Shown here in pieces: positions 17,301 to 24,218 of a DNA stretch of 32,403 bases; within the stretch, counting starts at the first letter, position 1, and each line of letters begins with the position of its first letter. The position numbers and the translations under genes are program-made. The notes beneath the pieces were generated by a model that searched no databases, was not told the DNA's origin, and saw nothing but the letters and a program-made list of their open reading frames with translations. The stretch comes from Elysia marginata (taxonomy: Eukaryota; Mollusca; Gastropoda; Plakobranchidae): positions 392,213 through 424,615 of the forward strand of contig BMAT01013380.1 in NCBI GenBank assembly GCA_019649035.1, in the 5' to 3' direction.

Positions 17301-18950
17301 TTGTATTTATTGAATGCAATTAAGATCCCAAAAACAGATGATGAGGTAAGGTTCTAGAGCTATACTGCTGGCTTAAGATATTTTTTCTCAGCATCTGTCC
17401 GACATACAACTTGAGATAGAAATCTCTTGAACTTGCTCTTGAGCACTCGAGCAAGAAATAAAAATTATTTCTATCCCAAAAGAAGTCAGTTGCCAGGCAG
17501 ATATTTAGAATGTATGTTTTTGTATGTACATTTAACATCTTTTAGAAAGAACTAAAAAATGAAACATGCCTATGATTTGTAAAATTTGTGCAACTTTTAT
17601 GAGAAATTTGGTATTTTTCTTACAGCATGTCAGCATCATATGCCTCAACCGCTGTAACGCCGCAGCAGAAAATTTCAGATCTGGAACAAAAAGTCACCAA
17701 GCTTACCCAGAAGCTAGAAAAGGTACGCTTTATCAGTTAGAGCTCTGCGCTAGACCCAGTCCAACGTCTTGTTTTCTTCCATGCCCTTCATATGCAACTT
17801 CTACTTTTAGTGGCAGCCAGAGTTTAAGTATTTCTTGTGCCACTACATCTGCAACTGCTAGTGTTGCTGGTGAAAGCCAGAATTCAAGTATCTTGTGTCG
17901 CTACATCTGCAGCTGCTAGTTGTAGTGGCAGCAAACAGAGCTCAAGTATCTCTATAATCCCTTGTACCACTTCATATGCAACTGCTACTTGTAAAGGCAG
18001 CCAGAGTTCAGGTATCCCATGTGCCATTAAAACTGCAGCTGCTGTTAGCCTGGGTAAATTTTTTCCATGGAAAAGAGAAAAGCTCTAATGTAGACATGGT
18101 TACAGCACCTTCAAAAAAGATTAGTTTGGATCTAAAAAAAATATTTCAAAAAGCTTTGTGTTCTGTTGATATCTTCAAAACAGTTTTTGTGAAAACTTGT
18201 GTGGATGACCAGGAATACACCCAACATGAACCTCAAAGAAAGTTTTGGGTTTTTCACATTTTTTAAATTAGCTTTTTTTTCCTCTGTGAGCAATTTGCTT
18301 TTTATTTTAAAGTCTTTCTTGATTATATCAAAAGTAGTGCCTTATTTTTTTAAAACCAGCAAATGTAAGTATTCAGTACAAATAGTCAAACCACTCCAAA
18401 AGTAACATATCTGACTTACATGGGGTTGTCCTCATCTGGCACACAGTTTTACTAAAGAAAAAAATCTCGCACTGTGTTCATCTTTTTTTTGTTTTGGTCA
18501 TTCACATCCCTGCTTAAACCATTGCATTAGTGTACAACAACAAATTATGTATTTTAATTTGTATGCAAGTTTGCAAAAAATACTCTGAAAGTATTTTAGG
18601 GAGCTAAGTTACTTTACTTGCTCCTCATGATATTTGTCTCACTTTGAACCTGCCCAATCTCACCATGGAACCACTAAATTTGACTAATTCTCACTATCCA
18701 CAATCCAAAGAGGTCGACAGGGGTGGTATTGTAAGTTGTTTGAAAATTCCTCTGCATATAATACACAAACTATTTTGTCATATCATGTTTGTTTCCTTGT
18801 GAACAGGAGAGGCTCGATAAGGCAGCGATGGAGGCTGAAATCCAGCACCTTAGAGCTGACAATGTGCGCCTACAGGAAGAGAGCCAAACTGCTGCCACCC
18901 AGTTACGCCGCTTCACAGAATGGTTCTTTAACACCATTGACCGACAATAG
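1..18950 (+). CDS. SIPA1L: SIPA1L/SPAR-family Rap GTPase-activating protein, 3' part of gene (21 exons, spliced)
   Basis: Partial gene; the 5' end lies outside the window. The 21 exons, listed separately, join with compatible phases into 1,025 residues ending at TAG 18948-18950. Visible-residue numbering: RapGAP domain about 1-204 with RKRHIGND (Asn80 is the family's catalytic Asn thumb); basic linker 205-246; conserved post-GAP region 247-324 with VIGWTP; PDZ 328-400 with GLGQLGF; low-complexity linker about 410-765; SPAR C-terminal region 766-1025 with [15 protein letters not shown] and a coiled coil about 962-1013. Family members are about 1,700-1,800 residues, so roughly 40% is missing upstream. 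Known family role: stimulating GTP hydrolysis on Rap1/Rap2 and scaffolding at synapses or junctions. That this protein does the same is inferred. Vertebrates have several paralogs; the best match in memory is SIPA1L1, but the invertebrate gene may be equally related to all of them. Confidence 0.95.
13..1266 (+). other. Introns 1 and 2 (13-481, 581-1266)
   Basis: Apart from exon 2 (482-580) this is AT-rich intron. I saw no repeats, RNA genes or further exons. Short open frames here have no protein-like composition. Confidence 0.85.
482..580 (+). CDS. SIPA1L: SIPA1L exon 2: start of RapGAP domain
   Basis: The acceptor is tttttctccag and the donor is A|gtaagt (phase 1). It encodes [17 protein letters not shown] followed by [16 protein letters not shown]. 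The [11 protein letters not shown] stretch is the typical opening of the RapGAP fold in SIPA1L and Rap1GAP proteins. Confidence 0.92.
1267..1370 (+). CDS. SIPA1L: SIPA1L exon 3: RapGAP domain
   Basis: The acceptor is tttatttctcag and the donor is CAA|gtaagt (phase 0). It encodes [17 protein letters not shown], then [18 protein letters not shown]. The [11 protein letters not shown] core is nearly invariant among RapGAP proteins. The reading frame is set by the neighbouring exons. Confidence 0.95.
1530..1687 (+). CDS. SIPA1L: SIPA1L exon 4: RapGAP catalytic exon
   Basis: The acceptor is gtttccccag and the donor is AG|gtaagg (phase 2). It carries [17 protein letters not shown], whose Asn is the catalytic Asn thumb of RapGAPs and is intact here, so GAP activity is expected. 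EPGALPFTP and the [14 protein letters not shown] segment then follow the SIPA1L pattern closely. Confidence 0.97.
1951..2368. mobile_element. Tc1/mariner-type non-autonomous DNA element (MITE), 418 bp
   Basis: It lies in intron 4 (1688-2661). The left end reads CAGTCCAGCCTGCCT and the reverse complement of the right end reads CAGTCAAACCTGCCT; similarity continues imperfectly to ACCAC at about base 26. Both ends abut TA (1949-1950 and 2369-2370), the target duplication of Tc1/mariner transposons. No transposase frame is present inside. Inner copies of GGTGACC/GGTCACC-like sequence (about 1969 and 2330) suggest longer, degraded subterminal inverted repeats. The superfamily is inferred from the TA duplication and end sequence. 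Confidence 0.7.
2662..2768 (+). CDS. SIPA1L: SIPA1L exon 5: RapGAP domain
   Basis: The acceptor is tccccattcag and the donor is A|gtatgt (phase 1). It encodes [18 protein letters not shown] and then a segment ending EFVDFLLAK. The FGPPIP and FLLAK motifs are hallmarks of this part of the RapGAP fold. Confidence 0.95.
3102..3236 (+). CDS. SIPA1L: SIPA1L exon 6: end of RapGAP domain
   Basis: The acceptor is actattttcag and the donor is A|gtaagt (phase 1). It encodes [19 protein letters not shown], then [13 protein letters not shown] and [10 protein letters not shown]. The [14 protein letters not shown] segment is essentially identical to vertebrate SIPA1L proteins as I recall them, and it separates this family from plain Rap1GAP. 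Confidence 0.96.
3237..3854 (+). other. Intron 6
   Basis: AT-rich intron of 618 bases between the last RapGAP exon and the basic-linker exon. No repeats or additional exons were seen. Confidence 0.85.
3855..3979 (+). CDS. SIPA1L: SIPA1L exon 7: basic linker
   Basis: The acceptor is the weak tacttggtag, with a poor pyrimidine tract, and the donor is CAG|gtaagt (phase 0). It encodes [17 protein letters not shown] and then [18 protein letters not shown]. The Lys-rich stretch matches the KKKEK linker after the RapGAP domain in SIPA1L proteins. The weak acceptor could allow some skipping, but skipping 125 bases would shift the frame. Confidence 0.9.
4106..4224 (+). CDS. SIPA1L: SIPA1L exon 8: post-GAP conserved region
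   Basis: The acceptor is ttttgtttcag and the donor is AG|gtcagg (phase 2). It encodes [20 protein letters not shown], then [19 protein letters not shown]. The CSTVIGWT motif is shared with vertebrate SIPA1L. The donor is non-consensus at position +3 (gtc), and a 37-bp tandem array begins about 28 bases into the intron. Confidence 0.93.
4253..4437. repeat. 37-bp tandem repeat, 5 copies
   Basis: It lies in intron 8. Units begin ACACTTAG at 4253, 4290, 4327 (as ACTTTTAG), 4364 and 4401, and each runs through AACTAGTGCAATCTTAAGG and a GAGACGCT-like end. Copies differ at a few positions. The array starts 28 bases past the exon 8 donor; the rest of intron 8 to 4828 is plain AT-rich sequence. Confidence 0.95.
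4829..4943 (+). CDS. SIPA1L: SIPA1L exon 9: region before the PDZ domain
   Basis: The acceptor is cctttttag and the donor is GAG|gtgaga (phase 0). It encodes [19 protein letters not shown] and then [18 protein letters not shown]. The LRLYFG-GE and EIIVRLQ segments correspond to the LKIFYGRGE and EIVKRLQ segments of the vertebrate family. Confidence 0.92.
5127..5377 (+). CDS. SIPA1L: SIPA1L exon 10: complete PDZ domain
   Basis: The acceptor is aactctttcag and the donor is AG|gtatgt (phase 2). One exon encodes the whole PDZ domain: [15 protein letters not shown] (carboxylate-binding loop GQLGF), then [20 protein letters not shown] and [13 protein letters not shown], ending [15 protein letters not shown] and LVEICKVA are family signatures. 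This PDZ recognises C-terminal ligands in vertebrate SPAR proteins; the ligand here is unknown. Confidence 0.97.
5378..8306 (+). other. Intron 10 (2.9 kb)
   Basis: The largest intron, between the PDZ exon and exon 11. It is AT-rich with poly-A/T runs. I saw no convincing exon, mobile element or tandem array. Open frames of 60-90 codons here have no family resemblance. Confidence 0.8.
8307..8426 (+). CDS. SIPA1L: SIPA1L exon 11: linker after PDZ
   Basis: The acceptor is ctctctccccag and the donor is AG|gtcaga (phase 2). It encodes [19 protein letters not shown], then [16 protein letters not shown]. It lies after a 2.9-kb intron. The donor is inferred: the frame stays open to 8529, but cutting at 8426 joins exon 12 in frame to give [11 protein letters not shown]. 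The Ser/Pro-rich text is typical of the weakly conserved SIPA1L linker. Confidence 0.8.
8427..10125 (+). other. Intron 11 (1.7 kb)
   Basis: AT-rich intron. It contains only short A/T homopolymers and a small CA-rich stretch near 8595-8612. No exon or element is supported. Confidence 0.8.
10126..10541 (+). CDS. SIPA1L: SIPA1L exon 12: His/Gln tract and Ser-rich linker
   Basis: The acceptor is catgtaccag and the donor is G|gtaata (phase 1). After [14 protein letters not shown] comes a His/Gln tract (visible residues 476-501, with five His and four Gln in runs), then [19 protein letters not shown] and a Ser/His/Asp-rich end. The Ser-rich part resembles the SSHSSSNTLSSNASS region of vertebrate SIPA1L1. 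An overlapping frame is open for a similar length, but its composition is not protein-like. Confidence 0.88.
10685..10865. repeat. Imperfect foldback (inverted repeat) element in intron 12
   Basis: The left arm contains GTCTCCGAGAC (10685-10695), GCAGTA (10715-10720) and TGCTGTAA (from 10727). The right arm contains the reverse-complement order TTACAGCA (from 10814), TACTGC (10828-10833) and GTCTCAGAGAC (10855-10865). Arms are about 50 bases, with an AT-rich centre. It may be a decayed MITE; no clear target duplication was found. Confidence 0.45.
11163..11388. repeat. Composite triplet microsatellite (AAT/GAT/ACC/ACA)
   Basis: In intron 12, runs of AAT and ATG/GAT variants (about 11163-11300) pass into ACC repeats (about 11303-11319) and then a long pure ACA/CAA run (about 11320-11388). 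The array ends within 5 bases of the inverted SINE pair. Confidence 0.95.
11393..11575 (-). mobile_element. tRNA-SINE-like sequence, left copy of inverted pair
   Basis: Read on the minus strand from 11575, it begins with a tRNA-like head containing TAGTGGCAGCATGG (box A-like) and GGTTCGGGTCA (box B-like), then a body ending in CTTTCAATCA beside the microsatellite. Positions 11393-11552 are a close inverted copy of 11616-11768. The family is not identified, and the tRNA origin is inferred from the two boxes. Confidence 0.6.
11616..11768 (+). mobile_element. tRNA-SINE-like sequence, right copy of inverted pair (5'-truncated)
   Basis: This plus-strand copy starts at TAAGCTATGTTTCTCCAAGTG, so it lacks roughly the first 25 bases seen in the left copy, including the best box A. 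It continues through GGCAAGGCGGTGGGTGCC, GGTTCGGGTCATACT and the body to CTTTCAATC. It faces away from its partner across about 63 bases (40 if the extra head of the left copy is counted). Confidence 0.6.
11973..12010 (+). CDS. SIPA1L: SIPA1L exon 13: 38-nt micro-exon
   Basis: The acceptor is tccatttagcag and the donor is CAA|gtaagt (phase 0). It encodes [13 protein letters not shown]. Phases match both neighbours, and skipping it would shift the frame. The acceptor is a tandem tttag/cag: use of the first AG would begin the exon at 11970 and add one Ala. No clear counterpart is recalled in vertebrates, so support rests on splice signals and phase. Confidence 0.75.
12228..12488 (+). mobile_element. 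tRNA-derived SINE with 10-bp target-site duplication
   Basis: It lies in intron 13. The head has box A-like TGGCGCAATCGG and box B-like GGTTTGATCCC within CCCGGGTTTGATCCCC. The body ends with GCAATGGCAAACTACCTC, which resembles the GGCAATGGCAAACCAC tail motif of RTE-type LINEs and their SINEs as I recall it. CTGTAAATTT flanks it at 12218-12227 and 12489-12498. The length is 261 bases. It is not a functional tRNA gene: the cloverleaf is degenerate and the body extends well past it. Confidence 0.9.
12700..13093 (+). CDS. SIPA1L: SIPA1L exon 14: Gly/Ser-rich linker
   Basis: The acceptor is gatgagcag, lacking a strong pyrimidine tract, and the donor is G|gtaaaa (phase 1). It encodes [19 protein letters not shown], a Gly-rich stretch, [15 protein letters not shown], another Gly-rich stretch, and a Ser-rich end. 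TKYLLG may match the SKYLIGWKK segment of SIPA1L1. Synonymous-looking codon use and the long open frame support it as coding. Confidence 0.85.
13094..13823 (+). other. Intron 14
   Basis: Intron of 730 bases. No element or further exon was recognised. Confidence 0.8.
13824..13929 (+). CDS. SIPA1L: SIPA1L exon 15: basic/proline linker
   Basis: The acceptor is ctctttcttag and the donor is AG|gtgcgt (phase 2). It encodes [20 protein letters not shown], then [14 protein letters not shown]. It is basic and Pro/Ser-rich with phases matching both sides. The sequence is not strongly recognisable on its own. Confidence 0.85.
13930..15844 (+). other. Introns 15 and 16 (13930-14787, 14951-15844)
   Basis: AT-rich introns either side of exon 16 (14788-14950). 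The 116-codon open frame at 15494-15844 has no family resemblance and overlaps the pyrimidine tract of exon 17. No repeats of note. Confidence 0.8.
14788..14950 (+). CDS. SIPA1L: SIPA1L exon 16: start of SPAR C-terminal region
   Basis: The acceptor is gtttcccttcag and the donor is the weak AAG|gtttag (phase 0). It encodes [19 protein letters not shown], then a helix-like segment [19 protein letters not shown]. It aligns in order and pattern with the TIEEDLKKLIDLES helix that opens the SPAR C-terminal region of vertebrate SIPA1L1. Confidence 0.9.
15845..15960 (+). CDS. SIPA1L: SIPA1L exon 17: phospho-motif-like RTFSDES
   Basis: The acceptor is tttcatctttag and the donor is CG|gtaaac (phase 2). 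It encodes [20 protein letters not shown], then [29 protein letters not shown] matches RTLSDESIYNS of vertebrate SIPA1L1 almost residue for residue, and it has the shape of a basophilic-kinase or 14-3-3 type site. Whether it is phosphorylated is inference. Confidence 0.95.
16442..16569. repeat. 27-31 bp minisatellite overlapping the exon 18 acceptor
   Basis: Units start at 16442, 16469, 16496, 16523 and 16554 and share TTTCTGAT and, in the first three, CTCATAATA. The fourth unit (31 bp) has CTTGCTGTAGACTTTC, and the fifth begins CTTGCTGCAGACTTTC, which contains the real exon 18 acceptor and its first six coding bases. The array therefore duplicated the splice acceptor. Confidence 0.85.
16564..16706 (+). 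CDS. SIPA1L: SIPA1L exon 18
   Basis: The acceptor is atcttgctgcag and the donor is G|gtcagt (phase 1). It encodes [19 protein letters not shown], then [20 protein letters not shown]. The [10 protein letters not shown] stretch matches ADLDWSNLVDAAKA in vertebrate SIPA1L1. The acceptor and the first six exon bases belong to the last unit of a minisatellite, and a near copy of this acceptor lies 31 bases upstream. Confidence 0.93.
16707..17625 (+). other. Introns 18 and 19 (16707-17033, 17152-17625)
   Basis: Introns either side of exon 19 (17034-17151). Intron 18 has the short inverted pair TAGGTACCC (16945) and GGGTACCTA (16971), which could form a hairpin. Nothing else was recognised. Confidence 0.75.
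17034..17151 (+). CDS. SIPA1L: SIPA1L exon 19: Pro/Ser-rich
   Basis: The acceptor is ttttatttacag and the donor is AG|gtataa (phase 2). It encodes [19 protein letters not shown], then [20 protein letters not shown]. The PPPRPPSP stretch could bind SH3 domains (inference). Phases fit both neighbours. Confidence 0.88.
17626..17722 (+). CDS. SIPA1L: SIPA1L exon 20: start of coiled coil
   Basis: The acceptor is ttttcttacag and the donor is AAG|gtacgc (phase 0). It encodes [16 protein letters not shown], then [17 protein letters not shown] with leucine/valine heptad spacing. It corresponds to [20 protein letters not shown] of vertebrate SIPA1L1 and opens the C-terminal coiled coil. Confidence 0.92.
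17789..18050 (+). repeat. Degenerate 57-69 bp tandem repeat with protein-like periodicity (intron 20)
   Basis: Units begin CATATGCAAC/CATCTGCARC at 17789, 17846, 17904 and 17973, with a fifth partial near 18030. Three of the four spacings are near 57 (19 codons). Translation gives recurring text such as [15 protein letters not shown] and [15 protein letters not shown], with one frame change near 17890. The frame does not match exon 20, and no flanking splice signals are evident, so I treat it as an intronic repeat, possibly derived from coding sequence. Confidence 0.7.
18807..18950 (+). CDS. SIPA1L: SIPA1L exon 21: terminal exon with stop codon
   Basis: The acceptor is ccttgtgaacag. It encodes [19 protein letters not shown], then [17 protein letters not shown] and the tail [11 protein letters not shown] before [16 protein letters not shown] and [10 protein letters not shown] match LREDNLRLQEESQ and FTEWVFNTID at the C-terminus of SIPA1L1, fixing the end of the gene. 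Confidence 0.97.
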   Translation, partial: ERLDKAAMEAEIQHLRADNVRLQEESQTAATQLRRFTEWFFNTIDRQ

Positions 18951-21320
18951 TGCTTTTTCCCCCATTTGAAATCTATAAGATTGAGTGTATAATAAGGAAA
19001 AGTACAAAATGGGAAAGTCAGCACACACATAAATATTTTACTTGTGTGCTTTAACTAGTCATCTGTCACTGTGACAGGAATACCAACAGCTGAGCTTTGA
19101 ATGTGTGATTGAACTTTTATGTCAGTTATTTAGGTTATGTTAGTTTTGTTTTGGGACTGAATCTTTGTCATGTACAAAGCTCTTGGCATTTCAGAGTGGA
19201 TTTATCTTTAAAAATGGCCAAGTAGTTTGTATATTGTTATATAAGTATGATTTTTTTTATATCACAGTTTTTCATGCTCAGGGTTTGTGTTTTATAAAGT
19301 TTAGGAGAATAGGTGTGTACCAGTTGGAGATTGAAAACCTAGAAGAAGATGTTGCAAACAAATAGGTAATACTCTCTCTCATAATTTATTGCCACCTTCA
19401 TCTTATAACTTTGAGAACTCTCGAGACTGTCGCCACTTAGAGTTTTGTGAGGCCAAAACAATTAAGGACTCGAGGAAAGTTAAATGCACATGGATTTGGC
19501 TTGATATACTGTACAAAATTTGGCCACATAGAAGCCAAAAAAAAAAAAATCGATATTTAAATTCATGTAATTTCACGGCCTTCTTGTACATTTGTGAACA
19601 ATTTTTTAAACCAAAAGAAAACAGTATGCAAGAGAAGTGAACTCAACCACACTTTGGTGAGCAAAAATTTTATCTTTGTATTTTTTAACTTATTTGTTGT
19701 ATTTGTTTGTTTGTTATGCTAAATAGACTTGAAGATTTTACAGTGTACACTGTGAGATGTCCTGTTATTAATATAAAATATTGGCTTTTTGATTCATTGT
19801 TAGGTAGGAAAATAAGAGTATAAAGTAGATGAAGGCACGGGTTGTTGCAGTAATCAATTTTGTAATGTTTTCAAGTCAACACATACAAATGAATGACAAA
19901 GTGGGCGCAGTTATTGTGATTATTGTTCTTGTGCTCTGTGTAGACACCGAGTGTTGTGTGAATACTGCTCATAACATATAGTTTACTGCAAGACAAACTG
20001 AAACAGGCAGCACATGTCTTATCAAACAAAAACTTACAGCATTTTTTTTTAGTATAAACTACCTGAACTTGTTACCATTTGATTATAGTGAAAATGTAAA
20101 TTTCTGAAGTGATAACAGAACTGCTGAGCTATTCTAACCATTGTTGTATATCATGTAAATAGTTTTCAAACAATTTTGACTGCTGGTAATTAACAGTCCT
20201 TGGAAGTAGAGTCTCGAATAGCCTTTGATGGTTTATACTTGTGAAAATCTTTGCCTCCTGTTGAAAATACTTGGGAAAAAAATTTTTTATTGCTTTTGAA
20301 GAGGAGGAGAGTCAAAAAGCCTTGTATATATTTCTTTTTTAAATCAGGGTTAGGTTGGAGTTTGATGAATTTTTTTTCTCTATCTGCGATTTGAATTATT
20401 TCTGCATTGATGTAAATATTCTTTATGACGTGTCAATGGAAAAATAACAGTTTATCTTGCAAGGAAAATTACACAACTCTATAGGGCCCAAATAGAGAGA
20501 AAATGAGAATTTTGAAATCTATCTTTATACTTAGCTGTTGTTGCTCTCATCCACGTCAAATATGAGTTTATAAATCACACCGTTTTGGTAAAAGCAAGAA
20601 CTAAGCTACCTGGAACTGAGAAGAAAATGATTGGTGCAGTAACAAGACTTTCTAAAATAAATCCATAAAACCATAGTTCTTTCCATTTTACTGTGTTTGG
20701 GTAACTTTTCCTGACATATAAAAAATTGATCTAACTTTAATCCATAGAAACGATGGTTTGGCCTTATAAGTCTTGGTTTTCTCAAATGAGTGCACTGTGA
20801 AGATAATTAAATCCAACAGATCTATTCTTTGACTTAAGTCCATAGAAATACAGATGACTTTTCTGACTTACTATGGTGAGGAATGCACTAACTGTGATTG
20901 CGCTTCTAATTACATGAACCCTCAGGGTGGGCAGCACTGCAGTAGGTTTACTTGTAGACAAATACTGTCACTAAAAATGACTTAAATAGTATTATCAGTG
21001 TTAAAACTGTTTTCAATCTCAAGACATGTGGAATCAAGCAATGAGCTATGATATGTCATGAAAGACAGTGAGAAAGACTAGTACAAAGGGGAAAAAAAGC
21101 CAGATCCAATAGCTGGTTATTTAGCACCCTGAGGCGTCCGTCACTCAGACACCCAGGCCTAGTCTCTCGTGCCACGAACAAAACAAAAATATCCTGGAAC
21201 TCTTGGATTTCTGGCACTTTTACAATAATAAATGATGAAAATATTTTTGTTCCTGAAAAAAAAAAGTGAAGCTAGGAAACCGTCATCAGATCTCATTTGT
21301 TACATGCTTTGGAAATTGTA

Positions 21321-21330
21321 AATAAATAAA
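21321..21330 (+). terminator. Candidate poly(A) signal AATAAATAAA
   Basis: Two overlapping AATAAA hexamers lie 2.4 kb past the stop codon, with a T/G-rich stretch (ATGGTAGTTTTC) beginning about 19 bases downstream. This is one of several possible cleavage signals. Others are at 21227, 22152, 24213, 24466 and 25154. Confidence 0.25.
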
Positions 21331-21794
21331 TTCATGGTCTTAGATAAGTCATGGTAGTTTTCACAAAAATAATTTAGGTACCATATCCTATAAAACATAA
21401 TTTGATCCTGAAACCTTTAACACACTCGCTGCCAGAGGTTTCAGATCTGGCCAAGCAAGGAATGCCTGCATTTTTGTTCCCTTTTAAAAAAATCACTGTG
21501 TCTCAATTTTTTAAACTCTAGAGTGTTGAAATTTTCTTTGATTATAAAAATGTGTGGGACAAAATGAAGTGTACAATCAGTGAGATAACAGAATGTCTCA
21601 TCCGCAGCATCCTATTCTGCTCTTAGTTTATGCCTGATGGAATTTGCAACTACATAGTTTTCATCTTGTGAGATTTAAAATATTTCTTATCATTCTTTCG
21701 GTAAAGTTTTCAATCTTAAAAGCAACTTCTGCACATTAGTGATTTGTTTTATTTGTGGTCTGCCAACAAGGTCAACTTTGTCCCTGCTTGTTAC

Positions 21795-22096
21795 TTGGTT
21801 TGGTTGCTTGAATTAACGTCTCTTTTTAACTACAAGGTTATATCAGAGATGGCGCTTGAGACAATTGAAAGCGTGCTGCCACACTGTGATGTACGGAGCG
21901 CTGCATACACTACACACAGTCACATTATCCTGACACCGGGCCGACCAGACTTGGCACTAAATCCATAATGCCAGACACCAGGCGGATCAGCTACTAATAC
22001 CAATTTTTAAAGTCTTTGGTTTGACTCGGCCCGGGATTGAACCCGTACCTCCCGATCTCTGAGCGAGTGTCTTTACCGCTAGGCCACAGAGCCGGT
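21795..22096 (-). mobile_element. tRNA-derived SINE (second family) with 12-bp target-site duplication
   Basis: Read on the minus strand from 22096, the head has box A-like TGGCCTAGCGG and a T-arm-like CGGGTTCAATCCCG containing box B. A body of about 190 bases and an A/C-rich tail (AAGCAACCAAACCAA) follow. CCTGCTTGTTAC flanks it at 21783-21794 and 22097-22108. The length is 302 bases. Its body differs from the SINE at 12228, so it is a different family. The acceptor and anticodon stems do not pair well, which argues against a real tRNA gene. Confidence 0.9.
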
Positions 22097-23468
22097 CCTG
22101 CTTGTTACACCCAAACATCTGTTTCAGCTTGTGTGGGCTGCTGAGAAGAGGAATAAAACTACAGCTTACGTCAGATACAGTAGTATTTATATTTATATTT
22201 TTTTGTATTAAATCGTTTTGTTGTGCCTATCTTCATTAAAATTTACTTCATTGTTAAACTTAGTTTTTGTAAGGGATTTATTTCTTATACCATGCTTGAA
22301 AACAGGCAAGTTTGATACTAAATATTGTGCATGGTTGTAGAAGTAATTTTTACTTTTTTGTAATCTTTCCCCAAATATAGAAAGCAGTTAACCATACTAA
22401 CCCCATCTGATGCTTTTGAAATGCTCTCCCTACAGTATATTTTATTGGCCCTAACTTTTATTAGTTTTTTGTTTGTTTGTGTAAACTGCTACCTGTTGTT
22501 TTTAGAGGCTAAGCATGATAGGAGAAGGTAATGGAAAATAAGATCTGCTGCAATATGGACTACATTGATTGTGCGAGTATTCCCCACACTAGAAAACGTC
22601 TAACAGGTTTATCCTCTTTATTTTTTGATGTAAATTGTTTTCAGCTTTGTTTGCTTGACTAAACATTTCCAGTCTCATCTCCTCTGCTGAACAGGATCAG
22701 GGTGTGAATATCTAGTTTTCCTTGTATTGGTTGTGATCATCAATATACATTAGTGTGAAGTATAAAGCCCCCTGTCTTTTCATCTTTAGTTTATCATGTT
22801 TCAGATTTCATTACTTCTTACAATATCTTTTTCACATGAAGCATCTTTTATTTCTCTTAAAGATTACATTGCTGTCTTTGTTGCCTTCACTGATCTATTT
22901 TTAATGCCATTTTTGACAAGCCTTGAATCAGGGTGAGGGCAGGTGATCCCCCCCCCACTCATGGACAAGTTTTAGTGCTGTCAGCAAACCAAGGGAGGCA
23001 AAAAGTAAACTCAAAATATTACCCAGTTACTAACCATTAGACTGCAGCTCATGTGGAGGGAGTGGTGAGTGGATTCTTTGTAAAAGTCAGAGACGGGATT
23101 ACCTGGCACTACCCCACCATATTGCATTATCATTATCATTATTATTATCATCATCATGTTTTTTTGTCTATTCTCTAATCACTATTCTTCTCTGTTATGA
23201 TTGTTTAATTCTTCATTTTCCCCCACGCAGTGATATAGTCTATTGTTAATTCCTCAATCACACAGTGATATAGTTCACTCTGCCCACTGTAGAACAAATG
23301 TGAAGTGTGTGTATTCATAAATTATACCATAGGCCTCTAGTGTACAAAACTTTATACCTTTGGATTGGAAAGTTTTTTTTGTCCAATGATAAGTTGTGAA
23401 CTGTTAATTGTTTCAATGGCAATATTACTAATGCATGGCAATATTTCTGTATTGCTCTGCTGAATGAC

Positions 23469-23594
23469 ATACCTCAAACTTAGGTTGTGCCTGAAGAATG
23501 TATGACAAACTGCTCCTGTCTGTGCTCTCTCATACTTCAAATTTAGGTTGTGCCTGAAGAATATATGACAAACTGCTCCAGTGTGCGCTCTCTC
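23469..23594. repeat. 63-bp direct duplication (2 copies)
   Basis: The copies start at 23469 and 23532. Both contain TTAGGTTGTGCCTGAAGAAT and TATGACAAACTGCTCC, with few differences. No further copies were found nearby. Confidence 0.9.
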
Positions 23595-24212
23595 TGTATT
23601 CTGTATATATAACTCTGACTTGATATATGAAATACTTTTTTTTATCTCAACTTAGCACAAAAAAAAACAAACAACAAAACAAAAACAAAACAACAATTAC
23701 AACAACTAATTATTTTGCAGAGAATCTCAAAAAGTGGAATATCAATACCATCTGCTGCATTTACTCTGGTTTAACTTTAAGAGGTAAATGAGTGTTGTGA
23801 AAAAGATTGGTTTGATCTGCTGCTGTAAGCCCCTTACCTTTATTGTATGAGTCTATCACTCTATGTGTGCTGTAAATACTCAAAACATGGCAAAAATATT
23901 CATAGTTACCCATCTTACCATGCATTTGAATTTTTATCTATTGTGATGTAAATCTTCTATATCTTGTTATATATATTTTTCATAGTTCCTTTTTAATTGT
24001 TGAAAGATTTCTGTTTTTGTAGTATAACAACAACTGGCAATGATTATAAAGATATCTATAACTTGTCTTTTATCTGTAATTTTTGGTTGATTTAAAACTT
24101 CCTAATTTTTTTTCTAAGTATAACACAATAACCACTCAGACATATATGCATCTTTTTGTACAATATAAATGTGTTTAACTTACTAAAATGTATATTGGAT
24201 TCAGATGAAAAG

Positions 24213-24218
24213 AATAAA
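24213..24218 (+). terminator. Candidate distal poly(A) signal AATAAA
   Basis: AATAAA is followed within about 30 bases by the T-rich element TTTTCTTTTTTTGTAG. It lies after all six listed Pumilio-type motifs, so it is a plausible distal end of the 3' UTR. Choice among the candidates is not resolved. Confidence 0.3.

Larger units (their letters stand above)
20154..23878 (+). promoter_or_regulatory. Cluster of Pumilio-type (PUF) motifs
   Basis: TGTAAATA occurs at 20154-20161, 20411-20418, 21317-21324 and 23871-23878. TGTATATA occurs at 20323-20330 and 23602-23609. All are on the sense strand of the presumed 3' UTR and match the PUF consensus TGTANATA. The AT-rich background produces some by chance. 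Confidence 0.35.

Noticed and set aside
22021-22096. Minus-strand tRNA gene
   Set aside because: The box A, box B and T-arm are good but other stems do not pair, a SINE body follows, and a 12-bp target duplication brackets the whole.
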